Positions 39,337 to 49,800 of a DNA stretch of 64,000 bases are shown here, in pieces. The notes beneath the pieces are model-generated. The model ran no database searches, had not been told where the DNA came from, and saw only the letters and a program-made list of their open reading frames with translations. How positions within the stretch are numbered: the first letter of the stretch is position 1; each line of letters opens with the position of its first letter. A program made the position numbers and the translations under genes. Location of the stretch: the NCBI GenBank assembly GCA_963575745.1, contig CAUYUJ010012224.1, forward strand, positions 1-64,000, read 5' to 3'. The stretch comes from Prorocentrum cordatum. Its lineage: Eukaryota > Sar > Dinophyceae > Prorocentrales > Prorocentraceae.

Positions 39337-39519
39337 CCAAGAGATCCAACGTCTTGAACAAATCAAGATGGCAATTTCTCTAAACGGTCGGCCTCTATGG
39401 GCCCTCGCCGGGCCCCAGGACCGTCAAAAAACGACTCAGGATGAAAAACTGGTCCTGGGGAATGGGTCGAGACTTCGGGCGACCGCATGTTGAAAAAATC
39501 ACGACATCGGATTTCTGGG
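39337..39519 (-). mobile_element. Small TIR element family T1, copy (minus)
   Basis: Inverse of the T1 consensus: CCAAGAGATCCAACGTCTTG ... GACTCAGGATGAAAAAC ... TCACGACATCGGATTTCTGGG. Confidence 0.8.
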
Positions 39520-39679
39520 CATAGTTTCAAAAAGTCACCCGTCTTTCTGCGCCACCATTTTTCGAAGGGTCCCGGGGCCCGGAACTGCGGTGGGCGAAAA
39601 CACGCCCGGTAATCAAAAACTGCCACGCCAGGATGTCAGGGCTCCGAGAAGCCCCCCCCCCCCTCCCGCTGCCCCCCTC

Positions 39680-39845
39680 CCCAAACATGTGACGTCCTGA
39701 TTTCTTCAGGACGGCGTTCCTGGAAGTCCCGACCCTCTCCGCGGGACCGGTTTTTCGCCCGGAGTCGTTTTTTGACGCTCCCGAGGCCCGGCGAGCCCCC
39801 CCCGGTCCGAACATAGCCAAAAGCCTGCCGTCCCGAATATTTGTT
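39680..39845 (+). mobile_element. Small TIR element family T1, copy (plus, degraded ends)
   Basis: ACATGTGACGTCCTGATTTC, CCCGACCCTCTCCGCGGGAC, GAGTCGTTTTTTGACG, CCCGGCGAGCCC. Confidence 0.7.
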
Positions 39846-39995
39846 GCTAGACGAGCGCGTTTTACTATACTCGCAAAGGGACTATACTCGCAAATGGCCT
39901 GGATCCGCCAGGGGAGCTCTGCGAGAAATCACGTCGAGGCAGACAGCTGCTCCTCGCACGTTTGCGATAATATAGGCACTTTGCGAGTAGTGGAA

Positions 39996-40178
39996 CCCAG
40001 AGATCCGATGTCGTGATTCTTTCAATACGGGGTCCCCAGAAGTCTCGACCCACTCCCCAGGACCCGTTTCTCATCCTGAGTCGTTTTCTGACGGTCCCCG
40101 GGGCCCGGCGACGGCCCCTCGAGGCCGAAAATGGAAAAAACCTCCGTCTTGATTTTTCCAAGACGTTGGATCTCTGGG
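39996..40178 (+). mobile_element. Small TIR element family T1, best-preserved copy
   Basis: 183 bp between CCCAGAGATCCGATGTCGTG and its near-inverse ending GTTGGATCTCTGGG. Interior AGTCTCGACCCA, CATCCTGAGTCG, GACGGTCCCCGGGGCCCGGC, AAACCTCCGTCTTGATTTTT. Confidence 0.85.
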
Positions 40179-40199
40179 TTCGGCAGGTCACGACGCGAT

Positions 40200-40335
40200 C
40201 ATTTTTTGGGCCTGCGCGCGGCCGGCCTGTCTCTGTACCCGGCGTGCGGGTCGTGCCCGTGCGGCTGCCCGCCGGAGGGCGGCCGGCCCCCCGCCGCCTT
40301 ACGTGGAGCAGGGAGGCGACCGCCCCGGCAGTCCT
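40200..40335 (-). CDS. Possible further exon of the Pro/Gly repeat protein
   Basis: Minus frame gives AAGGRPPSGGQPHGHDPHAGYRDRP, in the style of exons c and d. Between it and exon c lie four T1-type elements, which would sit in an intron. Splice sites not defined. Confidence 0.4.
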
Positions 40336-40394
40336 GTAGGGGCCTACACCACGACATGATCTTAGGACCCCAAAACAAACTTCCCAGACCCCCT

Positions 40395-40570
40395 CGAGTA
40401 ATGAAACAATCATGACGGGAGGTTTTTCCAAATTTTCGGCCTCTGGGGCCCCTCACCGGGCCTCGGGAGCGTCAAAAAACGACTCAGGATGCAAAACCGG
40501 TCCCGGGGAAGGGGTCTGGACCTCACTGGGGGTCGACGTCGTGAAAAAATCATGACGTCGGGGGTCTGGG
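40395..40570 (-). mobile_element. Small TIR element family T1, copy (minus)
   Basis: GGAGGTTTTTCC, GCGTCAAAAAACGACTCAGG, AAACCGGTCCCGGGG, ATCATGACGTCGGGGGTCTGGG. Confidence 0.75.
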
Positions 40571-40729
40571 TCTGACAGCAAAGCCAATGTTCTTATAGAG
40601 CATCAAGCCAATAGGTGTGAAAACGAGACAGCCCCAGCCAGAAACTGTCCGAGAGCCTTCCGTGGAAGCCACCCAAAAAAAAGGGTTCTCAGGACATTCT
40701 TGTGGTGTAGGCCTGCAGGAGCGCCAGGG

Positions 40730-40950
40730 CGCTTCGCCACTGCTCGACGCCTGGGGTTGGCCGCCGGGCGGCGGCCGGCCGGGGTCGCCCAGCGGCGGCA
40801 GCCGCCCGCTGTACGGGTCCCTGGCGGGGTCGTACGCGGGCGGGGCCTGCGCGCCAGCAGGGTCGTGCGGCTGGCCGCCCGGGAGCGGCTGGCCGCCTGC
40901 CGCCGCCGGGCGTGAGCTCGGTGCCCCTCCTGCCCTTACCCTCCAGGGTG
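40730..40950 (-). CDS. Possible upstream exon of the Pro/Gly repeat protein
   Basis: Minus frame: AGGAPSSRPAAAGGQPLPGG, then HDPAGAQAPPAYDPARDPYS and GRPPPGGQPQASSSG. Same composition and strand as exons c and d. Confidence 0.42.
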
Positions 40951-40974
40951 CTCAAACATTCAAGGGGCCCTGGC

Positions 40975-41135
40975 ACACAAAAGTAAGTACACACACCAAC
41001 AACAGGATTCCCCATATTTTCCCATATCTTCTGGATTTTCGTCTTCCCCCCCACTTCCCAATTTCTCCCATTTTTTCCTGGGGATCGACGATGAATTGTG
41101 TCTGTGTGTTTCTTCCCCCTCTGAAGCATAGCTCT
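40975..41135 (-). repeat. Second copy of the introner-like sequence
   Basis: Diverged homolog of the 38285-38470 intron: on the plus strand CACACA..., CCCATATCTT, TTTCGTCTTCCCCCCCACTT, CCTGGGGATCGACGATG, TTTCTTCCCCC in the same order. Confidence 0.65.
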
Positions 41136-41139
41136 CCGG

Positions 41140-41233
41140 ACCCACAGACCTAGCTTGACTGCCTCAAGCCTCGACAGGAAGTAGGACGTCGACGTCCTGG
41201 CGTTCATTTTTGGCCCTCGTGGAAGGTCAGGCT
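41140..41233 (+). mobile_element. Family T3 element, truncated copy
   Basis: CTGCCTCAAGCCTCGACAGG, GGACGTCGACGTCCTGG and TGGAAGGTCAGG match the right part of 59231-59362. Confidence 0.7.
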
Positions 41234-41347
41234 GGCCCCTCCTATGGGCACCGCTGCCTCCCGTTGCTGGCCGGCCCTTCGCGTCGCTCTTGCCCAGGCA
41301 CCCCTGCCCCGCCCCACCGCCCCCTCCACTGCTGGCCAGCTCTCTTG

Positions 41348-41479
41348 CCCTGACCTTCCAGGAGGGCTTAGAAATAGCACCAGGACGCCGACGACCAAAT
41401 CCCTGCCGGGGTTTGAGACAGTCAAGATCGGTCTGCAGGTCCATGGAGTGCTATTTGTAAGCACTCTGGAAAGTCAGGG
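41348..41479 (-). mobile_element. Family T3 TIR element, 132 bp
   Basis: Inverse orientation of 59231-59362 and the same length. Termini CCCTGACCTTCCAG and CTGGAAAGTCAGGG; interior AATAGCACCAGGACG, GGTTTGAGACAG. Confidence 0.82.
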
Positions 41480-41665
41480 TGCCCTTCCCCCCCATCCCCC
41501 TTGCCCCCATCTTCTCCGCGCCCCTCCCACCCCTCCCCAAACAGTGGCGCTCCCCTGCTCAGTGGGATCCTCGCTCCCGCTCGCTCTGTCCGCCCTGGTC
41601 ACACAGGCCGTGCTCGGGCTGACTGGCCTGACTGGCTTCAGAACCCAACAGAGAGGGTAGAAGTG

Positions 41666-41838
41666 GAAAAACGCCAGAAACTTGAGCTCTTTGCGCTCCG
41701 CGCGGAGCGCGCTGGTGGATCCCCCTTCCTGGCGCGCGGAGCGCGCCAGCGGCGGCGCCGGAGGCGCCCCCAGGGGGCCCAACGTGGATCCAAGAAATCT
41801 GCGTGGAGCGCCACAAGTTTATGTTTATGGCGTTTTGT
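41666..41838. mobile_element. Family T4 TIR element with GC hairpin core, copy 1
   Basis: Inverted ends AAAAACGCCAGAAACTTG and, on the other strand, AAAACGCCATAAACATAAAC. Core GGCGCGCGGAGCGCGCC and GCGGCGCCGGAGGCGCC, both strong hairpins. Confidence 0.68.
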
Positions 41839-42189
41839 CTTCTTCGAGAGGGATACTAAGATTCCTCAAACAACCAGCAGCATGCATCAAAGGGCAGACC
41901 CCAATCTTCACCTGGATGTCGGCACGTCGCTCAAGTACAGCACCCTGCGGATGAGTATTGCGGCCTAGCCCTAAGCTGCAGGGACCGGCCTGCCAGCAAG
42001 GGCACATGCGATAACCCAGAAAGGACTCCTAACCCTCTGGGAGGGGACCCAAGTTAGGAGTGCCAGCGCAGTGGGGATCGCACCAGACCGCCCAGACCTT
42101 TGATCCCTAATGTACAGACGGGGACCTCAGTGAAGCCACGTCTTCACTGTGTTATCAGGGTTAGGGGTTCTGTAAAAGGGGAATCGAAA

Positions 42190-42329
42190 AATGACATAAA
42201 CATGGAAGCTCAGAGATCCGCGCGGATTTCATCGACCCGCGCTGGACCCCCCTCCCCGGCGCGCGGAGCGCGCCGGGGGCGGCGCCGGAGGCGCCGCGCG
42301 GAACTCCGAGTTGTTACGTTTATGTCATT
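42190..42329. mobile_element. Family T4 TIR element, copy 2
   Basis: Ends AATGACATAAAC and its exact inverse GTTTATGTCATT. Core GGCGCGCGGAGCGCGCC, GGCGCCGGAGGCGCC as in copy 1. Confidence 0.78.
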
Positions 42330-43320
42330 GTTCGCTCCCCGATTTGATTCTCGGTGGGACCAGGCACGCCCGTCGCTCCATCCCCGATTCGATGGCTCAA
42401 TCAGCGGCAGCTCCGGACCAGGGAAGAACCAGTCCTCAGCTATAGGCCCACACCCAGAGAGGCCGCCAGTGGGTGCCCAGTAGCTCCCTGGAGCCCCAGA
42501 CGACGGCGTGAGCGACCCCAGGCTGGGCACCTGCAACGGGGGCTTTCAGCGGCCCCTGGAAGCCCCGAGCATTACAGTCGGACCTGGACCAGAAGAACAG
42601 TAACATGAGACCATCCGCAGGCCAAACCAGACAGAACATCCAATGGTGCCCTCCCCAGGATGCCAAAGGACGTCCAACAACCACGAAGAACACTGGGGCA
42701 CCCTCCTGGAACGGACCTCGGTCTGACACCTCGGTTCGACAGCACGTCAGATGTCACCACGAGGACTCAAGGCGTCCCCAACCAGTTCCCCTCAGCCCGC
42801 CGAGTCAGCCCCAAGGACTCTAAGAGGGCCCCAAGGGGGGCTCTCGAAACGCACCGGCAGACTCGAGCGGCCCCCCCAGAAGCCCAGCAACACGAACGTT
42901 GCGGAAGGTTGTCTCATGTGTTCCCCCAGTGGTTCCACGAAGCAGCGCGTCCCAAGAGGCCTTTTCTAATTGTTCCCCACTGCGTGTGCCATGAAGCTCT
43001 GCAGAAGCTCCTTCGGAAGGTCTTTCCGGGAGCTTCCAGTGGTTCGGGGGGCCTTTCGACAGCCTTCGGACGTTCCGCGACTCGGGTTTGGGGAAATTCA
43101 CCCTCCACCAGCTCGGCCACATAGGCCCTTCCACAGAGGCCGGGGGCGGCAATTACTCGCCGCAGGCACTGTCGATCACGCATGTGGGACTAGTGCACGC
43201 ACGCCGGGCGCATGAACACGTTAGGCTCCGACGCAGAAGTCAAGATGTGCATGCTGTACACAGGTCTGCAGATAGATGGGCACGGGCGAGCGCCCCTGAT
43301 CCACACATGCAGCAGAACGC
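42330..43320. other. Unassigned stretch
   Basis: GC-rich sequence with frames on both strands but no recognisable protein, RNA or repeat. Confidence 0.4.
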
Positions 43321-43329
43321 TCCGTTCGC

Positions 43330-43480
43330 CACTTTGGCACACCCCTCGCACGCTTCGTGGTCCCATAGGGAGCTCCACCAATGGCCCAGATGCCAGCGCT
43401 CGCACGCGCCCACCGCACCCATTTTGGCCCACCCTTCACACGCTTTGTGGCCCTACAGGGAGCTCCACCGAAGGCCCAGC
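43330..43480 (+). repeat. Two dispersed R90 copies
   Basis: CACGCTTCGTGGTCCCATAG...GGGAGCTCCACC twice, ~95 bp apart, some 35 kb from the main array. Confidence 0.8.
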
Positions 43481-44465
43481 CAGCCTTCTCCCTGTGGACC
43501 TGTGACATTGTCTGGTGGGGCTGGGCATGGACTCCCCCGGCTCGGGTCAAACAACGTGTGCAGAATCACGACCCGCGCGAGCCAGGCTTGTCGGCGCTGG
43601 CGTGGCCCCCCAGCGTCGGCGGGCCGACGCGCTGCCCACAGGCAGGCTGCCCCGAGCTGTCTGCCAGATTACGGCCAGGACCCATCAGTCTTAGCGTGCC
43701 GCAGCGGCGGCCAGAGGCGACACGCCATCCCTTGCGCGTGGCGTGTCGCTCCGCTCCGCGGGGCGGGACGCCGGGAACGGCTCGGGACGGGACGCGGACA
43801 GCGTGCCGGGCCGAAGCGTGGCGGGCCAGCGCGGCGCGGCACGCTGTCCAGAAATCCCCGACCGCTGGCTATACCCCAGGGGCCCCAAGAGCTGGAGGTT
43901 CGGGCCCGGTTCCAGCGAGGCTCCTCCTGCGAGCGTGCGGACTCTCACAAAGATGGCCTGCGCCCATGCCGCCCCGTTCTGGGGTGGGGTGCCCTCCCGT
44001 GCGGCCATGGCCGTCGTAGCCACTGGCAGGCGGCTGGCTGCCAGCGGCGCGGTGGCCGTAGCCGTCGTGGCCTCGGCGCTGCCCGCTGGACGCCGACGGC
44101 GGCGCCCACGACGGCGACGACCGCGGCGAGACCTCCACCCCGCCCTCCGCAGCCTCCGCCGAGCCTCCGGAAACCCTGAGACACACCCAGGAACTCGGAC
44201 TGTTCCCTCGATGGCTGAGGGCACGCCGAGCCGCTCCACCGGCTCCTGGGTCTCCAGCCCCCGGAGCTGGAGGCCCGCACCACCAACATACCACAGGATA
44301 CCCTCCGACCTCCCGAGGGGAAGGCGGAGTCGGACGAGGACGCTGGCGGCGACGACGGCGTCGACGTCGGCGCTCGATCTTCGAGCCCCGGCCCTCGAGC
44401 CTCCGACGTCGACGCTCGATCCCCGACCTTCCAGACGGGGGCCTCCAGAGGTCCAAAAACAGGCC
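43481..44465. other. Unassigned GC-rich stretch
   Basis: No supportable gene; Ala/Arg-rich frames only. Confidence 0.4.
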
Positions 44466-45500
44466 AACCGCGCCCCACAGCGACGACGACGACGCCGCCG
44501 ACGACAACGGCCCCGAGGACGGCGAGCGACGACGACGACGACGACGCCGACGCCGACGACGACGACGACGCGTGGCGAGGGCGACGTCGGGCGGCCGAGC
44601 CCACGGCCGGGGTGCGGCGGCGGCTGCCCGGCGCCCGCGGCAGGCGCCCCGCGGCCGTCCGGCGCCCCGCCGCAGCCTCGCTCCGCGCGAGGGGGGCCGA
44701 TCGCTCGGCGCCGGCGCCGGCGCCGCTCGTCGCCGGCCGCTGGCGCTCTGCGCCGTCGCTCGGCGCCGTCGCCGTCGCCGTCGTCGTCGTCGTCGTCGTC
44801 GTCGTCCGTCGTCGTCGCGTCGTCGTGACGTCCTCGTCGTCGTCGTGGACGTCCTCGTCGTCGTCGTCGTCGCTCGCCGTCCTGGGTGGTCGCATGCGGA
44901 CGCCGATGTCACCTCCTCCTCCTCCTCCTCCTCCTCCTCCTACTCCTCCTCCTCCTCCTCCTCCACCTTCTAGGAGCTGGGGGTCTGGGGGCGTTCGCGG
45001 CGGAGTCGGGGGCGGCGAAATCGGAGTCGGAGTCGAAGTCGGAGGCGTCGCCGTCACCGCCATCCCTCCCCTCCTCCTCCTCCTCCTCCTCCTCCTCCTC
45101 CTCCTCCTCCTCCTCCTCCCCCTCCTCCTCCTCCTCCATCCTCCTCCTCCCTCATTCTCCTCCATCCTCCTCATTCATCCTCCATCCTCATCCTCCTCTT
45201 CCTCCTCCTCCATTATCCTCCTTCCTCCCTCCTCTTCCTTCTCTCTTCCTTCCTCCCCCTCCTCCTCCTCCTCCTCCTCTCCTCCTCCTCCTCCTCCTCC
45301 TCCTCCTCCTCCTGCCTCCTCCTCCTCCTCCCTCCTCCCTCTCCGCCTCCTCCTCCTCCTCCTCCTCCTCCTCCTCCTCCTCTCCTCCTCCTCCTCCTCC
45401 TCTCCTCCTCCTCCTCCTCCTCCTCCTCCTCCTCCTCCTCCTCCCCTCCCTCCTCTCTCCTCCATCCTTGCACCTCCTTCCTCCTCAATCATACCCGCCC
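44466..45500. repeat. GAC/TCG then CTC microsatellites
   Basis: GAC triplets (44480-44570), TCG triplets (44770-44880), CTC runs (44908-45475). A non-repetitive GC-rich insert lies at 44580-44760. Confidence 0.9.
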
Positions 45501-45521
45501 TGCTGCTGCCGTTGCTGCCCC

Positions 45522-45523
<2 letters not shown>

Positions 45524-45586
<63 letters not shown>

Positions 45587-45620
45587 CATCATCATCATCA
45601 TCATCATCATCATCAACATC

Positions 45621-45652
<32 letters not shown>

Positions 45653-46008
45653 CATCATCATCAGCAACAGCAACAGCAACAGCAACATCAGCATCATCAG
45701 CATCATCATCATCAGCATCATCATCGTCGTCATCTTCATCATACTCATCATCATCAGCATCAGCATCCTCATCATCAGCATCATCATCACCATCACCACC
45801 ACCATCAGCATCATAATCATGATCATCATCATCATCATATCCAGCATCCCAAGCATCATCATCATCAGCAGCATAATGAGCATTAGCATCAACATCATCA
45901 TCATCATCGTCATCGTTATCACCATCGTCATCAGCATCGTCATAATCATCACATCATCACCAGCATCATCAGCAGTAGCGTCATCATCATCATCAGCAGC
46001 AGGGCCTG

Positions 46009-46045
<37 letters not shown>

Positions 46046-46149
46046 TTCAGAAGCAGCATAAGCAGCATCGACATCGTTGTCGTCATCGTCACCGTTGTCA
46101 TCATCATCATCAGCAGCAGCAGCATCATCACCAGCAGCATCAGCATCAG

Positions 46150-46180
<31 letters not shown>

Positions 46181-46428
46181 ATCTTCATCATTAGCATCAG
46201 CGTCACTAATTTATTCGTCTTCATCACCATCATATTTAGCAATATTATCATTATCATGACCAGCAACATCATCAGCATCATCATCATCGTCAGCGTCGTA
46301 CTCATAATCAGCATCAGCATCAGCATCATCACCAGCAGCAACATCGTCATCATCATGATCATCAACATCATCATCACCAGCGACATCAGCATCAACATCA
46401 TCAACATCACCATCATCATCAACATCAT
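45524..46428. repeat. (CAT)n/(CAG)n microsatellite
   Basis: 900 bp of CAT/ATC with CAG and CGT variants. The YR retrotransposon terminates directly in it at 46429. Confidence 0.93.
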
Positions 46429-46590
46429 CCCCGCTCGCTGCGCAGAAGAGCAGTCGTCTCGGGGCGGACGCGCGGCGCGCGCGCGGCGGGCCGTAGGGAG
46501 AGACGGGCCGCCGCGATCGCACCGTGCGGCGCACTCAGGTGGCCGTGTCCAACACGGGCCCCTGGACGACCATCAGGAGGTCGTAGCAGC
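46429..46590 (-). repeat. Split direct repeat B2 of the YR element
   Basis: 162 bp, apparently identical to 46691-46852 (plus strand begins CCCCGCTCGCTGCGCAG and ends GGAGGTCGTAGCAGC). Confidence 0.92.
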
Positions 46591-46632
46591 GCCGCAGGCC
46601 AGCCTTTGAAGAAGGAGGGAGGTAGAGGGTGG

Positions 46633-46690
46633 GGGCCGAGAAGCTGCAGACGACTGCGTAGCGGGCGCGAATGGGGATAGAGAGGTGCAT
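46633..46690 (-). repeat. Split direct repeat A2 of the YR element
   Basis: 58 bp (plus strand GGGCCGAGAAGCTGCAG ... GGATAGAGAGGTGCAT), repeated at 56644-56701, ten kilobases away. Confidence 0.92.
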
Positions 46691-46852
46691 CCCCGCTCGC
46701 TGCGCAGAAGAGCAGTCGTCTCGGGGCGGACGCGCGGCGCGCGCGCGGCGGGCCGTAGGGAGAGACGGGCCGCCGCGATCGCACCGTGCGGCGCACTCAG
46801 GTGGCCGTGTCCAACACGGGCCCCTGGACGACCATCAGGAGGTCGTAGCAGC
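46691..46852 (-). repeat. Split direct repeat B1 of the YR element
   Basis: Duplicate of B2, lying 11 nt beyond the ORF2 stop and directly adjoining A2. Confidence 0.92.
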
Positions 46853-46863
46853 CATACCCATGC

Positions 46864-49800
46864 TCAAAGCCCTTGCGAAGTGACAAGAGTTCGGCGGGCG
46901 GCTGCGAGCTGAATGGGCCACCCGGCAAGGCCAGCATTCAGGAAGGACGCGACAAGGTAGTCGCTAACAGACGCAAAGTACTCGACCAGAGACCGAGAGG
47001 CCTCAGGGAGGGCGGCAAGGACAGTAGAAGCGGCAGCGTCTTGCAGATATCCCTCGGCGGTGGACGCCTGGCGCCAGCGGCCCCGCCAGAAGACGCGTGG
47101 CAAATGCTCCGTAGCGGCATTGAAGTCTGTGGCGCCTGTGCCTTGAAGGCCAACGGGTGTGATGTCGAACCCCGCAGGCATCTTGGCGAGCGGCACGCCC
47201 AAGCCGACAAGTAGATGGTTCCACCGAGTACGGAAGCCGCTCTGACCAGAGGTCGTGGTCATGAGCGGATCGGTGGGGCCCACATGCCGAAACACAATAT
47301 CCATAATTTTGACGGTCGCTCGATCCGAACAACGAGCGTATTGAATCGGATAAGACCGACAACTCTCAGGAACTGCAATCGACAAGAAGGCGTCGCCTTC
47401 CGGCTCAAGGCGGTCGCATGGCAGCGACAAGTCACAACGCTTCGCGTGGAGAATCTCGCCTGGACGCAGGGACATCGTGAAACCAGCCAGCACCAGGGCA
47501 GCCATCTCGGGCCACTCCCACAGCAGGCACAAGCTAACCATCGCGCGAAGGAGCGCTCGGGGAAGCGGCGGGCGGAGCCCGGGGAAGCTGCGGGCATGCC
47601 CGAAGAAGCGCGCTGGAGGCTCGGAATGCTTCCACAATTTAGCAACATCCCAGGCCTCAGTCAGCAAACCCCTACAGTGAGGGTGATTGGCCTGCACGCC
47701 CAGCACGGCGTGAACAAGGATGTACTGCGGGAGCCCCGCGTCGTGGAGCCAAACTCCGAACGTGGCCAAGAATCTGCCTGCTAAGATCCCGCTGCGGTAG
47801 AGCGTGTCAGGGACAATGCCCGTGTGCTCACCTAGCCACAGCTCGAATGCATCGAGCGAGCGTGTACGCCTGCTCTCATCAGCGGGGGTGAAACGAGAGC
47901 CCTGGGCGAACGAGATTCGCGCGAGAGGAGGCGCGGGGCTAAGGCCGCGACCGGAGTCAGCGGCAGCGGTCGAGCCAGAAGGCGTCGGCGCGGCTGGGGA
48001 CAGCTCGGCCCCTGGGCCGTCTAGCGCCATAAGCCGCGGGCGCTGCCGCTCGCCCTGATGTGCGGCGTCAGCCGAAGACAGGACGGCGCCTGACCGCGGA
48101 GCGCTCGGAGGCGCAGCACCTGCTGCACGGCGGCGGCGGCGCGCGGGGTGGGGGACTCGCCGATGCCAGGTAATGGCGGCACGGCCACCGCCCTGCGGCG
48201 CCGTGTCAGCCTCGCTGTGCGGGACCGTACCTATCCTCGCCTCAGCCTCGGCGGCGCTGTCCACCTCCGCGGGGGCAGCCGGCACTGCCGCAGGCGCAAA
48301 AAGGTCCGCCGCCGCCGCGGGGGGCCCGGCGGACGCGGCCTCTCTGACGCAATTGGCAAGACGTGAGCGGGCGCTGCACAATGCAGCCTTACGGCGCTCG
48401 AGCTCGGCGAGGAGCGTCAGGATACGCTCTGCCAGCTCTCCCGCGCTCTCCCCAGTCTCCGCACCTCTCTCCAGCTCGACCTCGGTCAGAGCGGCATCGA
48501 CAGCGTCGACCGCGGTTCGGAGCCGCGCCAAAGCACGCCGTTCGGCACGCGCGCGCCTGACCGCGGCCGCTGGGACAGCGACCTGGCTGGTGCGCATCGC
48601 AGCCGAGGTGGCCCACGCCCCGACTTGGGGCGGACCTTGGGCCGCGCGCGCAGAGGGCTCCAAGGACTCGGAAAAGTGTGGCGCAGCCGCCAGCGCCTCA
48701 GAGACCATGTCATGGGCAGCTTCCCTGGAGTCGGGGGAATCCGCGTTGCCAACGAGCGGGCCTCCCACCATAGGCGCGGCGCTAAGCGCGGCCGCGAGTT
48801 CCAGAGACCTCGGAGCGGCCCTGGCACGAGGGGCGGCCGGCGGCGCGGCGTATGAGGCGGCGGCGGGCGGCGAGGCATCATGCACGCGCGCACGGGCGCT
48901 CGACTGCGAACGATGCACGGAAGCAGGCGTGGGCACATCGTCGGCGCGCGGTGCTGGTGGCGCACCTGCGGCGCGAGCCGGAGGGCCCATGCTGGTCCTA
49001 GCGCCCCGCGCCGAGAGAACGCCAGGCGCAGCGCTAGGCGCGGCCGCGCGTTCCGGAGACCCGAGGCCGCCGCCGCAACACGCCGCCGACAAGGCCGTCC
49101 GGGCGCTGGCGGGAGTCGCGCCAGACACGGCGCTGACGGCCTCGGTCGCCTGTGGCGGCCGCGGCGCGCTGTCCACGAGACCGCGCGTCGAGGCTGGGGA
49201 TTTCCCAGGTTGCGCCCCCGCCACGGATCCGCCGTGGACGCGCAATTCGCGGAAGGGCCCGAGCAGCTGGGACCGGGCGTCGCAAAACTGCTGCCAACGA
49301 GCCGCGGAAGCATGGCAGCCTCGCGACTTGGCCGGGTGGTGGGGGGTCGCTAACCGCCGCCACGCCCGGTGCACCCCGGAGTCTGGAGTGCTCAACTGCA
49401 CGCCGAGGAGCGCGCAAGCGGCCATCAACTTGGCAGCATCAGCTGGCCGTAACTGGCGCTCGCTGCCGAACGCGGCGGCCGCGCCCCCCGCCGACTGCGA
49501 ATGCGAGCCGCCGACAGGGGGTAAGCGCGCGGGCGCAGACGCGGCGGCCACTGCACGGCCCTCATGGGAGCCGCCCGCGCGCGCTCCCTCCTCAGCAGCA
49601 GAAGAAGAAGGACCGCGAGCGCGACCTCGCGAGCGTTCCGGGCGCTGCGAGCGGGACCTCGCCTCGGGCGCGCCTGCTCCTGGCTCCCCACCGACGGCAC
49701 GAGCCCCTCCCTGCGGGGCCGCAGCAGCATCGCTGGCAGGGCGCATGCCTGCCGGCGGGGGCGGGAACGAGCTAACATCCCAGGGGGGCGCCGAAGCGGT

